Counted from the first letter of the stretch, positions 44,568 through 54,717 are shown. The stretch is DNA of 64,000 nt from Brachyspira pilosicoli (GCF_036997485.1 NZ_JAWLPU010000001.1:868001-932000), one strand, 5' to 3'. The notes: generated by a model not told the origin, from the letters alone. A program made the numbers and translations.

Positions 44568-46502
44568 TTATTTATTGTTTTCTATTGATGATATTCTCTC
44601 TTCTATTTTCTTTGAATCAAAACTACTATCTTTATAAATAGAAGAGATTGATTTTCTATAATATTTTAATGCACTATCAAAATCTTTTTTAGCATAATAA
44701 ACATCTGCTAAATGTGAATAAATTTCAGCCTTAGATGTTTCATCTGCATAAAATGCTGCCTTTAATAACAATTTTAAAGACTCATCATAATTGCCTTTTA
44801 AATAATATCCAAAGCCTAAAGTATCTATATAATGAGGAGATTTAGGTTCTATTTTTACAGCATCTTTAGCAAGTGATATTCCTTTATCTACATCAATATT
44901 TAAATATATCAAAGCCCAAGCTAAACTATTTAAACCTTCAGCAGAATCTTTATTTATAGAATATTTAAAATTAGCATATTCCATAATAGAGTTAGTATTA
45001 GAAACAGAAAGTGCTGTAACATAAGGTATATTTAATCTATAATCATTAGTATTAAGATTTTTATTCTTCTTGAAAAACTCTAAATCTTTATTTAAAAAGT
45101 TATTAGCATTATCAAAGTCATTATTTAAATAATATACATAAGATTTCAAATAACTATAATAATCTTTTTGTTTTTCAAACTTTTCAATATTTTTTATAGC
45201 AAAATCATATTCGCCTATATCTGCAGAAGTCATAACCAAAGATACTAATTCATTTTCTGCTATATTGCCTTTCTTTAATGAAGCATATTTATAAAGCATT
45301 TCTTTTGCAGCTTCTTTATTATTTTGCTCTTTAAACTTCAAAGCAGCTTGTAAATATAGTGTATATAGTTTTTCATTTTTGCTGTCATAATTAATAATAT
45401 TTTCTATATGTTTAGGCAAAGCGTCTATATTGCCAAGCATTAAATAAAAACTAATAATATCCATCTCTGCTTTTATTTTTTCTTCTTTGCTTCCTATTTC
45501 ATTTACAAGCTTATAGTATGTTTGAATTATATCTAAATCTATTTTGGCTCTGTCTATATCTGTTTCTATGATATTTAAAGCATTGCTGTATCCATTATTT
45601 TTAGCTTCTATAATAACAGATAATACTTGCGGAATATTAACACTATTATTTATTTGTGCAAATAATTCTTCATTATATTTATCTGCCATAAAACTTAAAT
45701 AAGCACTTAAAACAGAGGCATTATTATTTTCTAAACTTTTACTATACGCTTCATCATAGTTTTCTAATGCCTGATAGCTTTTTATTACAGCAAATGCCGC
45801 TTCTTGCTTATCTCTATCTGATAGAGAATTATAATTAACTCTGTTTAGTCTATCTATAGCATTTTGAAATCTGCTTAAATAAAAATTGCACATTCCATAA
45901 TAAAAATTATAATACTGCAAATAATTTTTACTTGCTGGTTTTGAAGTATTTACCTTATCAAAATAATAAACAGCATTTTGAAACTCTCTCTCATTAAAAT
46001 TAATAAACCCTAATAATATTAAAGTGTCATTATAATTTCTGTCTATCTCATACGCATTTTCAAGATAATACTTTGCTTTTTTTAAATCTCCTACAAAAAA
46101 TATGTTTCTCTCAGCCGCCTTAATTAATATATCTATATTTTGAGGATTGTTTAATACAAGAAAGTCATATATCTTTATACTCTCCTCAATTTCTCCTAAA
46201 GCCTCATGAGTTTCAGCAAGAGAAATATATATATCATCATCTTGTATATATTTTAAAACCTCTTTTAATATAACTTTAGCATTTTCTAAATTATTAATTG
46301 CCTCTTGATTGCGAACTCCGCTTGCTAATGCTTTTTCTTTATAGTATAGAGCAAAACTATATGCTGCCCTTGCTTCTTCTTCATTTCTAATATATCCATC
46401 TTCGCTGTAGCTATTTGTAGAAGAATAATCATTGCTTAAAGAAGTTTGTGCATTAAGAAGATTCAACCCAATTATAAATATTAGTAATATATATTTATAC
46501 AT
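44568..46502 (-). CDS. Large secreted TPR protein
   Basis: This 644-residue protein starts with a signal peptide (LIFIIGLNLLNAQ) and consists of TPR-like helix pairs over most of its length, clear at DDIYISLAETHEALGEIEESIKIYDFL near residue 85, in NYDESLKLLLKAAFYADE and in DFDSALKYYRKSI near the C-terminus. It should be periplasmic and act as a scaffold; no catalytic motif is seen. Large TPR proteins of this sort are frequent in spirochaetes. It heads the leftward three-gene group with the LolA-like gene and rsmG. Confidence 0.82.
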   Translation of the reverse strand: MYKYILLIFIIGLNLLNAQTSLSNDYSSTNSYSEDGYIRNEEEARAAYSFALYYKEKALASGVRNQEAINNLENAKVILKEVLKYIQDDDIYISLAETHEALGEIEESIKIYDFLVLNNPQNIDILIKAAERNIFFVGDLKKAKYYLENAYEIDRNYNDTLILLGFINFNEREFQNAVYYFDKVNTSKPASKNYLQYYNFYYGMCNFYLSRFQNAIDRLNRVNYNSLSDRDKQEAAFAVIKSYQALENYDEAYSKSLENNNASVLSAYLSFMADKYNEELFAQINNSVNIPQVLSVIIEAKNNGYSNALNIIETDIDRAKIDLDIIQTYYKLVNEIGSKEEKIKAEMDIISFYLMLGNIDALPKHIENIINYDSKNEKLYTLYLQAALKFKEQNNKEAAKEMLYKYASLKKGNIAENELVSLVMTSADIGEYDFAIKNIEKFEKQKDYYSYLKSYVYYLNNDFDNANNFLNKDLEFFKKNKNLNTNDYRLNIPYVTALSVSNTNSIMEYANFKYSINKDSAEGLNSLAWALIYLNIDVDKGISLAKDAVKIEPKSPHYIDTLGFGYYLKGNYDESLKLLLKAAFYADETSKAEIYSHLADVYYAKKDFDSALKYYRKSISSIYKDSSFDSKKIEERISSIENNK

Positions 46503-46719
46503 ATTTACCCCGCATAGGCTTATTAAATTTATTTATTAATTATTATATATTCGTCAATTATATAAAAAATCATAAGATAACTATTTTTGTAAAATGATTT
46601 ATTTAACTTTTTTATTAATTATATCAAAAAAACATATAAAAGTAAATTAAGCATTACTAAATATAATTACTTTAAATAATAATATAGCTATGATATACTT
46701 AAACAAGTGAGAGAGTTTT

Positions 46720-48294
46720 ATGAAAAATACTGATATATCTAAAAAAATAGAAAATATTATAAAATTACTTTCTAATGGGCTTTATGAGAGAGAAAATATT
46801 GTAGCATTAACTCTATTAAGTGCAATAGCAGGAAAACCAATATTTTTATATGGACCTCCAGGAACGGCAAAAAGCTTTATAGCAAAAAGAATATCTTATG
46901 CATTTAAAGATTCAAAATACTTTGGATATTTGATGCAAAGATTCAGCACTCCAGAAGACATATTCGGACCTATTAGTTTGGAAGAATTAAAAAACGATAG
47001 ATATATAAGAAAAATTGAAGGTTATTTGCCAGATGCTGACTTTGCTTTTTTAGATGAAATTTGGAAAAGTAGTCCCGCTATACTAAACACACTTCTTACT
47101 ATAATAAACGAAAGAATATTTAAAAATGGTGTAAATGAAATAAAAGTGCCATTAAAAGCATTAATCTCGGCAAGCAATGAAACTCCTCCGGAAGGTCAAG
47201 GTCTTGAAGCATTGTATGATAGATTTATAATGCGTTTAAATATAAAAAATATAAAAAACAAAGATAACTTTGAAAAGATACTTCAAAACACAGAACTATC
47301 TTCTTTTGTAGATATAGATGATAACTTAAAAATATCAACAGATGAATGGATGCAAATTAGAAAGAATGCTAATAATATTAAACTTTCAAAAACTGTTATT
47401 GATATTATTCATTATATAAAACTTTCTATAGATAAGTTTAATGAAGAGAATATTAATATATATGTATCAGACAGAAGATGGCAGCATATAGCATATTTAT
47501 TGAAACTCTCGGCTTATTTAAGCGGTAAAGAAGAAGTTGATATTTATGATTGCTTTATTATTTATAATTGTTTATGGAGCGTAGAAGAGCATATTGAAGC
47601 TGTAAAAAAAATTACTGAAAACGCCATTAAACGATATTATAATTTTAATGATTTAATAGATGAATGGAAAAACAATTTTGAAAATATAAAAACAAATATT
47701 GACAATGAATGTTTTTACTTAGAGAAAGTTTATGATACAGAAAATATTGATGATAGGCATTATATAGCAAAAAGCTTTGATATTGTTATGGACGAATATA
47801 ATAATAAAGCTGAAACTATTATTTACATACCAATAAAACAATTACAGAAAAACGGATATTTTTATCCATTAGACATTAGCAGAAATCAAACAAAAAAGTT
47901 TAGATGCAATTTTTTGGGAAGCGATAAATGCGTTGTTGAAATAAACTCTGCCGTAAAAACAAATGGTTTATTATCAAACAGACTTTCAAAAAATTATGAA
48001 GCATTGTTTGAGTTTGAGGCTGAATATCATATTAAAAGATTAAATCCTAAAAAAATAGAAAAAGAGAAAAAAGAGAAATATATTAATATTCTAAATGACT
48101 TATTATTAGAGATTGATAATATTATTTCCAAAATTAAAAACAATTTTGAAATATCAAGAAATATATTTATGTCTGATGAAGAGTTTAATTTTTTTAGAGA
48201 TATATTTGATGATTATATAGATAACCTTGAAAGCGAAAAATTAAATGCTGAAAAGTTAAAAAGCGAAATAGAAAACCATGAAACAATCTATTAA
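46720..48294 (+). CDS. ravA: RavA-like MoxR AAA+ ATPase
   Basis: This 524-residue ATPase has Walker A YGPPGTAKS (Lys51), the RavA signature MQRFSTPEDIFGPISL near residue 70, Walker B FAFLDEIWKSSPAILNTLL near 108 and sensor residues in LISASNETPPEGQGLEALYDRF. The C-terminal ~200 residues are charged and helical, longer and different from the E. coli LARA region. RavA with its VWA partner ViaA modulates respiratory complexes and aminoglycoside uptake in E. coli; extending this to a spirochaete is inference. Its end overlaps the viaA-like gene by 17 bp. Confidence 0.87.
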   Translation: MKNTDISKKIENIIKLLSNGLYERENIVALTLLSAIAGKPIFLYGPPGTAKSFIAKRISYAFKDSKYFGYLMQRFSTPEDIFGPISLEELKNDRYIRKIEGYLPDADFAFLDEIWKSSPAILNTLLTIINERIFKNGVNEIKVPLKALISASNETPPEGQGLEALYDRFIMRLNIKNIKNKDNFEKILQNTELSSFVDIDDNLKISTDEWMQIRKNANNIKLSKTVIDIIHYIKLSIDKFNEENINIYVSDRRWQHIAYLLKLSAYLSGKEEVDIYDCFIIYNCLWSVEEHIEAVKKITENAIKRYYNFNDLIDEWKNNFENIKTNIDNECFYLEKVYDTENIDDRHYIAKSFDIVMDEYNNKAETIIYIPIKQLQKNGYFYPLDISRNQTKKFRCNFLGSDKCVVEINSAVKTNGLLSNRLSKNYEALFEFEAEYHIKRLNPKKIEKEKKEKYINILNDLLLEIDNIISKIKNNFEISRNIFMSDEEFNFFRDIFDDYIDNLESEKLNAEKLKSEIENHETIY

Positions 48295-49675
48295 TAATAA
48301 TTCTTATAAAGAAGAAATAAAAAAAACAGAGAAAATGGCAAGGGGAGTTTTTTACAGCTCATTTAATAAAGATGAAAGAATAGAAAAAGAATTAGAAACC
48401 AAAATTGAAAAATGGAAAAAAGATTTAAATGATTATATATCTAGCAATAATCCATATATAGAAAATAAAAGAGAATTAGAAATAGCAAAAAAAGAATTAG
48501 AGAAAAAAGATATTAGCAAAAAAGATATAATAAATAATTTGAATATGTTTAACTCACTTGATGTAGACACAAAATTTTGGCTTGATAAATTAGAAAACAA
48601 TAATTTAAACGCCATAAAGAAAAATATAATATCAAATTGGAATGAAGTTTACAATAAAAAAAATAATGAATGGACTATAAACACTATTAAAGAAAAAAGA
48701 TATAAGTTTATTAATGATATAGAATCTTGGATTAAATTATTAAAAAGATTAAGATATATGTCTAATATACTTAGAATAAAAACTGCTGTGTTATGGGATT
48801 TTAGAGTTGGTGAATTAAAAGAAGAGGATATTTCTTTATTAGAGAGATGGGTTAAGTTTATAGACAATATTGATAAAAATAATTATATAGACAAAATAGC
48901 AGACTCTATAGGAAAAAAAATAGATATAGAAAAAATAACCAAAAACATAGAATTAAAAAATAATTATTCATATACAAACAAAAAGATTGATTCTAAAGAT
49001 GAGATATCGGGCATTTATTTTTCTAAAGACATAGAAAACATTATTCCAGAGGAGCTTTCACTTCTTTGCAATGAGGAAGCAGAAAAATTGTTTAAACTAA
49101 AATATATAGAAAACAGAATTATGTGCTTTGATAAAAGTTATTATGCATTTGATGAATTAGATAAAAACAAAACCGCATCAGGCTATAAAGACGGCAAAGG
49201 AGATATGATTATATGCATAGACACAAGCGGCTCTATGAAAGGAGTAAACGAATATATTGCTAAATCTATAATGTTTAAAATATTGATGAGGGCTGTAGCA
49301 GAAAATAGAAATGCTTATCTTATTAACTTCAGCACAGAAATATACACATATAAATTTAATAAAAATAGCGGCGTAGATGAACTTATAAAATTCTTAAAAC
49401 TTAGCTACTACGGAGGCTCTGATATATACAAGGCTCTCTATGAAGCAAACAGGATAATGAAAAATTATAATAATAATGATGTGCTTGTGATATCAGATTT
49501 TATAATGGAAGACATGCCTCAATATTTGGTTGATATATGTTTAAAACAGAGAAAAGAGGGAAACAATTTTTTTGCTGTGTCTATAGGCAAGTTTCCTTTT
49601 GGTTATTCTTATAAAAAAGTTTTTAATAGGCATTGGATTTTTGATATAGGAAACGGTATAAAAGAGATTTATTAA
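48278..49675 (+). CDS. viaA: ViaA-like von Willebrand factor A protein
   Basis: This 465-residue protein pairs with RavA. The N-terminal ~290 residues are helical and highly charged; the VWA domain begins near 308 with the metal-dependent adhesion site DTSGSMKG (Asp315, Ser317, Ser319), later YYGGSDIYKAL and a DVLVISDF strand. The ATG lies 17 bp inside ravA, indicating translational coupling. ViaA stimulates RavA ATPase in E. coli and binds membranes through its N-terminal part; conservation of that N-terminus here is not evident. No respiratory complex gene is adjacent. Confidence 0.87.
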   Translation: MKQSINNNSYKEEIKKTEKMARGVFYSSFNKDERIEKELETKIEKWKKDLNDYISSNNPYIENKRELEIAKKELEKKDISKKDIINNLNMFNSLDVDTKFWLDKLENNNLNAIKKNIISNWNEVYNKKNNEWTINTIKEKRYKFINDIESWIKLLKRLRYMSNILRIKTAVLWDFRVGELKEEDISLLERWVKFIDNIDKNNYIDKIADSIGKKIDIEKITKNIELKNNYSYTNKKIDSKDEISGIYFSKDIENIIPEELSLLCNEEAEKLFKLKYIENRIMCFDKSYYAFDELDKNKTASGYKDGKGDMIICIDTSGSMKGVNEYIAKSIMFKILMRAVAENRNAYLINFSTEIYTYKFNKNSGVDELIKFLKLSYYGGSDIYKALYEANRIMKNYNNNDVLVISDFIMEDMPQYLVDICLKQRKEGNNFFAVSIGKFPFGYSYKKVFNRHWIFDIGNGIKEIY

Positions 49676-49864
49676 TTTTTTAAATATTTCTAATTGCATG
49701 TATTGATATAATATTATAGTTGAGTTTATTTTTTGAGTTTGCATTCTGTATTAAAAAAGATTTAATAATTAAATATTTTTATAATAAATGCTGCAAAAAA
49801 GTCAATTTTTCTTTATATGCTTTAAAAAAATTGTATGCTCTTTTAATATATTTTTTAATTGCTT

Positions 49865-51454
49865 TTAATTATTATCATACATTCTTTCTATTTTTGTGAT
49901 GCCTATAATATCAAAACATATACCAAGAATCTTTTTAACAGCTCTTATTAAAGTAAGTCTTTCCTGTCTTATGTCATCATTTTCTTCTAATACAATATTG
50001 TCATAATAAAACTTATGCAAAGCAGAAGCAACATCATAAGTATAATTTAATAAAGTATAAACCTCTAAAGACTTAGCAGATTCATAAATCTCATCAGGGA
50101 ATCTTAATATCATCTTAGCAAGTTTCAAAGTGCTTTCATTAGATATTTTATTGATATCAAATTTTTTATTATAATCATACTTCATATTTTTCTCTTCTAA
50201 CTTGAAGAAAATATTGCAAACTCTCGCATAAGCATATTGAACATAATAAACAGGGTTATCATTATCTTTCTTTTTTGCAAGCTCCAAGTCAAAATCTAAT
50301 GAACTAGAATAGGAACGCATAAGAAGAAAATATCTTGTAGGGTCAACACCAATCTCATCAATAACCTCTTCAAGGCTAATCATGTCCCCAGTTCTCTTGC
50401 TCATTCTCACAAGCTCATTTCCTCTGTATAAGCGAACCAACTGCCCAAGTATAACTTTTAAATCAGCAGTATCATCGCTCACAGCTCTCACGGCAGCAGT
50501 AATCCTAGGCACATAACCATGATGGTCAGCACCCAATATATCTATTAAATATTTATATCCTCTGTCTATTTTGTTTTTGTGATATGTAATGTCTGGTGCA
50601 AAATAAGTGTATGAACCATTACTTTTTTTTACAACTCTGTCTTTATCATCTCCGTATTTAGTGCTTCTAAACCATGTAGCATTATCCTCTTCAAATAAAA
50701 GCCCTTTTTCATTTAAATAATCTATAGTCTTTTCTAATTCCCCGCCCTCTCTTATCTTGAGTTCAGAAGCATAATTGTCCATATATGTGCGAAATCTCTC
50801 TAATAGCTTTCTTTGCTGTTCTAATATTATATCTTTCGGCACGCCTTCCATTTTAGCAATATCTTTAATATAAGCACCATGATATCCATCTTCAGGAATC
50901 TCTCTTCCTTCTTTTACAGCATTAACACTCTCATTAAGCTTTGTTATCTGCTCTCCCGCATCATTAACATAAAACTCTTGATACACATCATGACCAACAT
51001 ATTTAAGTATATTTGATAAAGCACTTCCAATAGCAGCCCATCTTCCATGACCAATATGAAGAGGGCCTGTGGGGTTAGCACTTACGTACTCAACTAATAT
51101 TTTTTTCTTATCTTCTGCAGAGTTCTTGCCGTAATCATCATCTTCTAATAATTTGTTTACGCATTCATTTATATAATCTTTTGATAATGTTAAATTTATA
51201 AACCCAGGTCTTGCAACTTCAACATTGTCAAAATATTTTTTATCTATTAATTTTGCAATATCATTAGCTATATCAAAAGGATTTTTTTTAAGAAGTTTGG
51301 CAAGCCTCATAGCTACAGGTGAAGCATAGTCTCCAAACTTCTCATCTACAGTGTATCCTATATCTATATAAGAATCTATGTTCTCTATGTTTGTGTCTTT
51401 TAAATAATTGCATAAAGCTTCTTTTATTATATCTGATACTATTCTTTTAAGCAT
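49865..51454 (-). CDS. argS: Arginyl-tRNA synthetase
   Basis: This 529-residue class I synthetase charges tRNA-Arg. The HIGH motif is in [13 protein letters not shown] near residue 118; the KMSKS-like motif is [11 protein letters not shown] near 367; the C-terminal anticodon domain ends with [18 protein letters not shown] start at the ATG at 51454 with GGAG a few bases upstream; the frame is open further 5' but lacks a ribosome-binding site. It is a single-gene unit behind a plausible promoter. No Arg-responsive leader was seen for it, in contrast to the ABC operon at 63 kb. Confidence 0.96.
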   Translation of the reverse strand: MLKRIVSDIIKEALCNYLKDTNIENIDSYIDIGYTVDEKFGDYASPVAMRLAKLLKKNPFDIANDIAKLIDKKYFDNVEVARPGFINLTLSKDYINECVNKLLEDDDYGKNSAEDKKKILVEYVSANPTGPLHIGHGRWAAIGSALSNILKYVGHDVYQEFYVNDAGEQITKLNESVNAVKEGREIPEDGYHGAYIKDIAKMEGVPKDIILEQQRKLLERFRTYMDNYASELKIREGGELEKTIDYLNEKGLLFEEDNATWFRSTKYGDDKDRVVKKSNGSYTYFAPDITYHKNKIDRGYKYLIDILGADHHGYVPRITAAVRAVSDDTADLKVILGQLVRLYRGNELVRMSKRTGDMISLEEVIDEIGVDPTRYFLLMRSYSSSLDFDLELAKKKDNDNPVYYVQYAYARVCNIFFKLEEKNMKYDYNKKFDINKISNESTLKLAKMILRFPDEIYESAKSLEVYTLLNYTYDVASALHKFYYDNIVLEENDDIRQERLTLIRAVKKILGICFDIIGITKIERMYDNN

Positions 51455-51492
51455 ACCCTCTCCACAAAAAATATTTAGAAAATAGCTTTTAT

Positions 51493-51520
51493 AGTATATC
51501 AAAGTTTACAACTTCTGCAA
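51493..51520 (-). promoter_or_regulatory. Promoter of argS
   Basis: On the minus strand TTGCAG (51515-51520) and TATACT (51493-51498) are separated by 16 bp, about 40 bp before the chosen start. Confidence 0.55.
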
Positions 51521-51576
51521 GTATATATTTTAATGTATTTAAATAATTATATATTGTTAATATTTGTAGTATAATA

Positions 51577-51628
51577 TTGACATTTTTCTAAAAAATGTTA
51601 GAATACACTAACAATATTTAAATGTTAG
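51577..51628 (+). promoter_or_regulatory. ygbA-like operon promoter with operator-like inverted repeat
   Basis: TTGACA (51577-51582) and TAGAAT (51599-51604) are spaced 16 bp. Directly downstream, over the expected start site, lies an inverted repeat CTAACA (51608-51613)-N9-TGTTAG (51623-51628). A second one, TTCTAA (51586-51591)/TTAGAA (51598-51603), overlaps the -10. The arrangement suits repression by a dimeric regulator. Enterobacterial ygbA is controlled by the nitric-oxide sensor NsrR, but these half-sites do not match the NsrR consensus I know. Confidence 0.6.
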
Positions 51629-51721
51629 TTAATAGTCCATACAAACTAAATATTAATTATGAAATTGTTTATATAATAACTATTTTGAACTTTTATTAAA
51701 ATATTGATTTTTGGGAATAGT

Positions 51722-51752
51722 ATATTGGGTATCTAAAAAAGGTGCCCAATAT
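51722..51752 (+). other. 13-bp hairpin in the 5' leader of the ygbA-like gene
   Basis: ATATTGGGTATCT (51722-51734) pairs with AGGTGCCCAATAT (51740-51752), using two G-U pairs, around an A5 loop. It ends 17 nt before the start codon in a ~160-nt leader. A clear Shine-Dalgarno sequence is not visible, so the hairpin could influence translation. Confidence 0.65.
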
Positions 51753-51769
51753 GTAAAAAGTTTTATAAA

Positions 51770-52177
51770 ATGCAATGTAAAAACCCAAATGGCAAATTAT
51801 ATAAAAAAATAGAAAATGAAAAGAAAGTAATGTTTTATATGATTAATCTTTACTGCAAACATCATCATAAAGATTATCAAAAAATTTGCTGTAAAACATT
51901 TGGAAGTAAACCTCTATGCAAAGAGTGCGAAGAAATATACAATTACTCAATAGAGAGAACAAATAATTGCAGATTTATAAAAACAAAAACTTTCTGCAGT
52001 GCCTGCCCAAAACAATGTTATAAAAGAAATATCAAAAACAAAGTAAAACAAATTATGTCTTTTTCTGGAAAAATAATGCTAATCTATCACCCTATAATAG
52101 CATTAAAACATGTCTTTGTTATGATTAAGCATAATTTTATAAAAAGTAAAAAATTAGATTTTAAAGGCATTATATGA
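51770..52177 (+). CDS. YgbA-like nitrous-oxide-stimulated promoter family protein
   Basis: This 135-residue Cys-rich protein matches the YgbA family: MINLYCKHHH near residue 24, then LCKECEEIYNY, and CRFIKTKTFCSACPKQCYK, followed by IMSFSGKIMLIYHPIIALKH. The Cys/His pattern suggests a metal or Fe-S site. In E. coli ygbA is strongly induced by nitric oxide and linked to recovery from nitrosative stress. The start is uncertain: the ATG at 51770 keeps a family-like charged N-terminal helix but has no clear ribosome-binding site. A DUF454 gene overlaps its stop by 4 bp. Confidence 0.85.
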   Translation: MQCKNPNGKLYKKIENEKKVMFYMINLYCKHHHKDYQKICCKTFGSKPLCKECEEIYNYSIERTNNCRFIKTKTFCSACPKQCYKRNIKNKVKQIMSFSGKIMLIYHPIIALKHVFVMIKHNFIKSKKLDFKGII

Positions 52178-52536
52178 AAACATTATTAATAATTTTAGGC
52201 TTTATATGCGTGGCTATAGGAGCTGTAGGAATAGTTGTTCCGATACTTCCTACAACACCATTTTTATTATTAGCATCATTCTTTTTTGCTAAGGGTTCTA
52301 AAAAGTTTCATGATTGGTTTATGTCTACAAAACTATACAAAAAACATTTAGAGAGTTTTGTTAATTCAAGGGCTATGACATTAAAATCTAAATTAACAAT
52401 ACTTCTTCCTGTTAGCTGTATGCTTATAGCGGCATTTATATTTGTTAATAATTTGCATGCAAGAATATTATTAGTTGTATTATTTATAGGCAAATATCTA
52501 TACTTCTTCACGCAAATAAAAACAATAAAAGAATAA
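52174..52536 (+). CDS. DUF454 (YbaN-like) membrane protein
   Basis: This 120-residue inner-membrane protein has the DUF454 signature GIVVPILPTTPFLLLASFFFAKGSKKFHDWF near residue 20 and two or three hydrophobic segments, with TLKSKLTILLP near 70. Function is not established; in other bacteria it co-occurs with anaerobic or heme/NO-related genes. Its ATG overlaps the YgbA stop (ATGA), so the two are translationally coupled and share the operator-like promoter upstream. Confidence 0.88.
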   Translation: MKTLLIILGFICVAIGAVGIVVPILPTTPFLLLASFFFAKGSKKFHDWFMSTKLYKKHLESFVNSRAMTLKSKLTILLPVSCMLIAAFIFVNNLHARILLVVLFIGKYLYFFTQIKTIKE

Positions 52537-52607
52537 GCAATATAAATAAAAATAACTTTTAAATACATACACAAAAATATTTCAATTTTGTTTAGGAGAA
52601 ATAATTT

Positions 52608-53207
52608 ATGGTAAAATATACACTTGTAATAAATATGATATTTTTATCATTATTTTGTAATAAATTATACTCACAAGAAGATGAAAAAAAAGGTTTTCAG
52701 TCTGTGCTTGATAACAGATTTTTTTCTATAGGTTTATTCAGCAGTGCAGATTCAATAAAAACATCTGTTAATATAGAATTTGGTTTTAAGTTAATGAAGT
52801 ACAGTCATTTTCAGATAAAAAGTTATACTTCTGTTGTAGGCTCAAAAATATACGATGACAATCCGCAAATGTATCAATTAGGCATTATGCAAAAGTTTAT
52901 ATTTGGAGAAGATGATGAATATAAAGGAGCTATAAGCATATCAAGATACGGTTTTGCTTTTGGAAGTTTTGGATTTTTATCTTTTGATGCTGATAAAAGC
53001 GGAAAGTTTTTATTTAGTGAGCCTTACTATTTTGAAGTTGGCGGTGGGGCAGGTTTTAATATAAATGTAAGTAAACATGTAGGTATAATCTTAGAGTTTG
53101 GCGGCGGACTTCATTTGGTGTTAAATGGCAAAGAGTTAGGATATCCATCAAAAATTAATAAGGCAGGATTCGGCAGAATGAGCATTGGTGCGAGATATTA
53201 TTTTTAA
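52608..53207 (+). CDS. Predicted outer-membrane beta-barrel protein
   Basis: This 199-residue protein has a signal peptide (cleavage near LYSQ) and alternating amphipathic strands rich in Gly and aromatic residues, such as FFSIGLFSSADSIKTSVNIEFGF and VGIILEFGGGLHLVLNG. It ends in GRMSIGARYYF with a C-terminal Phe, the usual BamA recognition end of an outer-membrane barrel. It is probably an 8-strand barrel of unknown role. AGGAG precedes the start, and it lies 71 bp after the DUF454 gene. Confidence 0.75.
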   Translation: MVKYTLVINMIFLSLFCNKLYSQEDEKKGFQSVLDNRFFSIGLFSSADSIKTSVNIEFGFKLMKYSHFQIKSYTSVVGSKIYDDNPQMYQLGIMQKFIFGEDDEYKGAISISRYGFAFGSFGFLSFDADKSGKFLFSEPYYFEVGGGAGFNINVSKHVGIILEFGGGLHLVLNGKELGYPSKINKAGFGRMSIGARYYF

Positions 53208-53423
53208 TGTGTAATATTGAATTGCTGTTTATAAAAACAATTTTTTATAATAGATTTAATTATAATTAAACAATTGATTTTTACCATTACATTATAAAAA
53301 TACCTAAAACACAATTATTTTATATACATAAAAAAGTTTCTAAAAGAAGTTTTTATTTAAAGCATTTTTGTTTTTAAACGACAATAAAAAAGATAGACTA
53401 AATTAATAATTGGCGTAGAATAA

Positions 53424-54659
53424 ATGAAAAAAATAATTATAATACTTTTTATTGCTATTAATTCACTATTTGCTAATAATTTTAAGGTGATATCAAGACA
53501 GGGTGAAGCCTCTGTTATCGTTAATAAAGAGCATTCTGATATAGATATAAAAAAAAGTTTTCCTGATGATTATTTTTCTATATCTACAAAAGAATCTTCA
53601 TATATGGTTATAGATAATGGAGAGAAATCTATAATATTAATGCCTGAATCTAAATTAACATTTAAAGATAATAAATTTACTCTTGATTTTGGATATATAT
53701 ATGTAAAAAGCAAACATAATGATGAAGTAAAAATCACTATAAATAAAGATAATAAATCATACAGTTTTAAAGGAAAATCATTTGCTATAATTTCTTATGA
53801 CAATAATCTTACAATATTAAGTCATAATAATGCTGTGAGAATAGAGTTAGTTGAGTCATTAGGTATATCATATTATTTAGAGCCTTTCAATAAAACATTA
53901 ATAAACTCTTCTATGAATGGTCCTTATAATATTAATGAAAATGAGAGAAGTTTATTAGAAAATGTTTCAAGACAATTAGAAATAGAGATGAATGACCATT
54001 TAAACGAAGGAATAGAGAGATATAATTTTACCATATTAGAAGGCAGTAAAAATGAAACTACAATATATAGGATAGTTCACCCAAAAAAAGGACCTAATGT
54101 ATTTTTAATAGTTCCGCATGGCAGCGAGAGAGTTGGTACTGATGTGGCAATAGAAAGACTTAACATGCCTATAAAAAGAGGAAGTTTAACTGTAGTACCG
54201 ATAGCAGTTCCTGAGGCTTATAGACTCAATACTCGTGCAATAGAAGGACAAGATATTAATAACAGATTTTTTGACAAGAAGATTAATAGAACTGATACAG
54301 ATAAATTAGCACAAAAATATATGGATATGCTTGATGAATATAATATAGATGTTGTACTTACGCTTCATGAGGGGAATGGTTTTAAAGAGTTTTTTGGAGA
54401 TTCCATTATATATGACAGCAGAAAATTAGATGATAATGTAAAAAAGGTGCTTGATAATATAAACTCAAGAATAGAGCCTATGAGATTTAAGTTCAAACAA
54501 ATGTATTATCCAATGCCTACAACTATAACCTATTATGCAGCAGAAAAGGGAATAGAAGCTTATGGTATAGAGCTCACACGTAATTTGGACTACGACAAAA
54601 AAAGAATAATAATGCATACCATATTAAGTGAATTTTTTAAAATATATGGTTTAGAATAA
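53424..54659 (+). CDS. Secreted FecR-like / M14 carboxypeptidase-like fusion protein
   Basis: This 411-residue protein has a signal peptide (to about residue 18, NSLFA) and two domains. Residues ~19-165 form a FecR-like beta domain (VISRQGEASVIV, then LTFKDNKFTLDFGYIYVKSK). Residues ~205-411 resemble the M14/AstE-AspA zinc hydrolases: His232 and Glu235 in PHGSERVG, Arg and Asn in GQDINNRFF, His315 in LTLHEGNG and catalytic Glu383 in YGIELTRN. All zinc ligands are present, so it is likely an active periplasmic or surface carboxypeptidase/amidase; peptidoglycan peptide is one possible substrate. I do not know this domain combination as a described protein. Confidence 0.75.
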   Translation: MKKIIIILFIAINSLFANNFKVISRQGEASVIVNKEHSDIDIKKSFPDDYFSISTKESSYMVIDNGEKSIILMPESKLTFKDNKFTLDFGYIYVKSKHNDEVKITINKDNKSYSFKGKSFAIISYDNNLTILSHNNAVRIELVESLGISYYLEPFNKTLINSSMNGPYNINENERSLLENVSRQLEIEMNDHLNEGIERYNFTILEGSKNETTIYRIVHPKKGPNVFLIVPHGSERVGTDVAIERLNMPIKRGSLTVVPIAVPEAYRLNTRAIEGQDINNRFFDKKINRTDTDKLAQKYMDMLDEYNIDVVLTLHEGNGFKEFFGDSIIYDSRKLDDNVKKVLDNINSRIEPMRFKFKQMYYPMPTTITYYAAEKGIEAYGIELTRNLDYDKKRIIMHTILSEFFKIYGLE

Positions 54660-54717
54660 AAATTGTATTTAATTTTTTATAATATATAATGAAGTATTAT
54701 TTTATTTAAGGATTATT

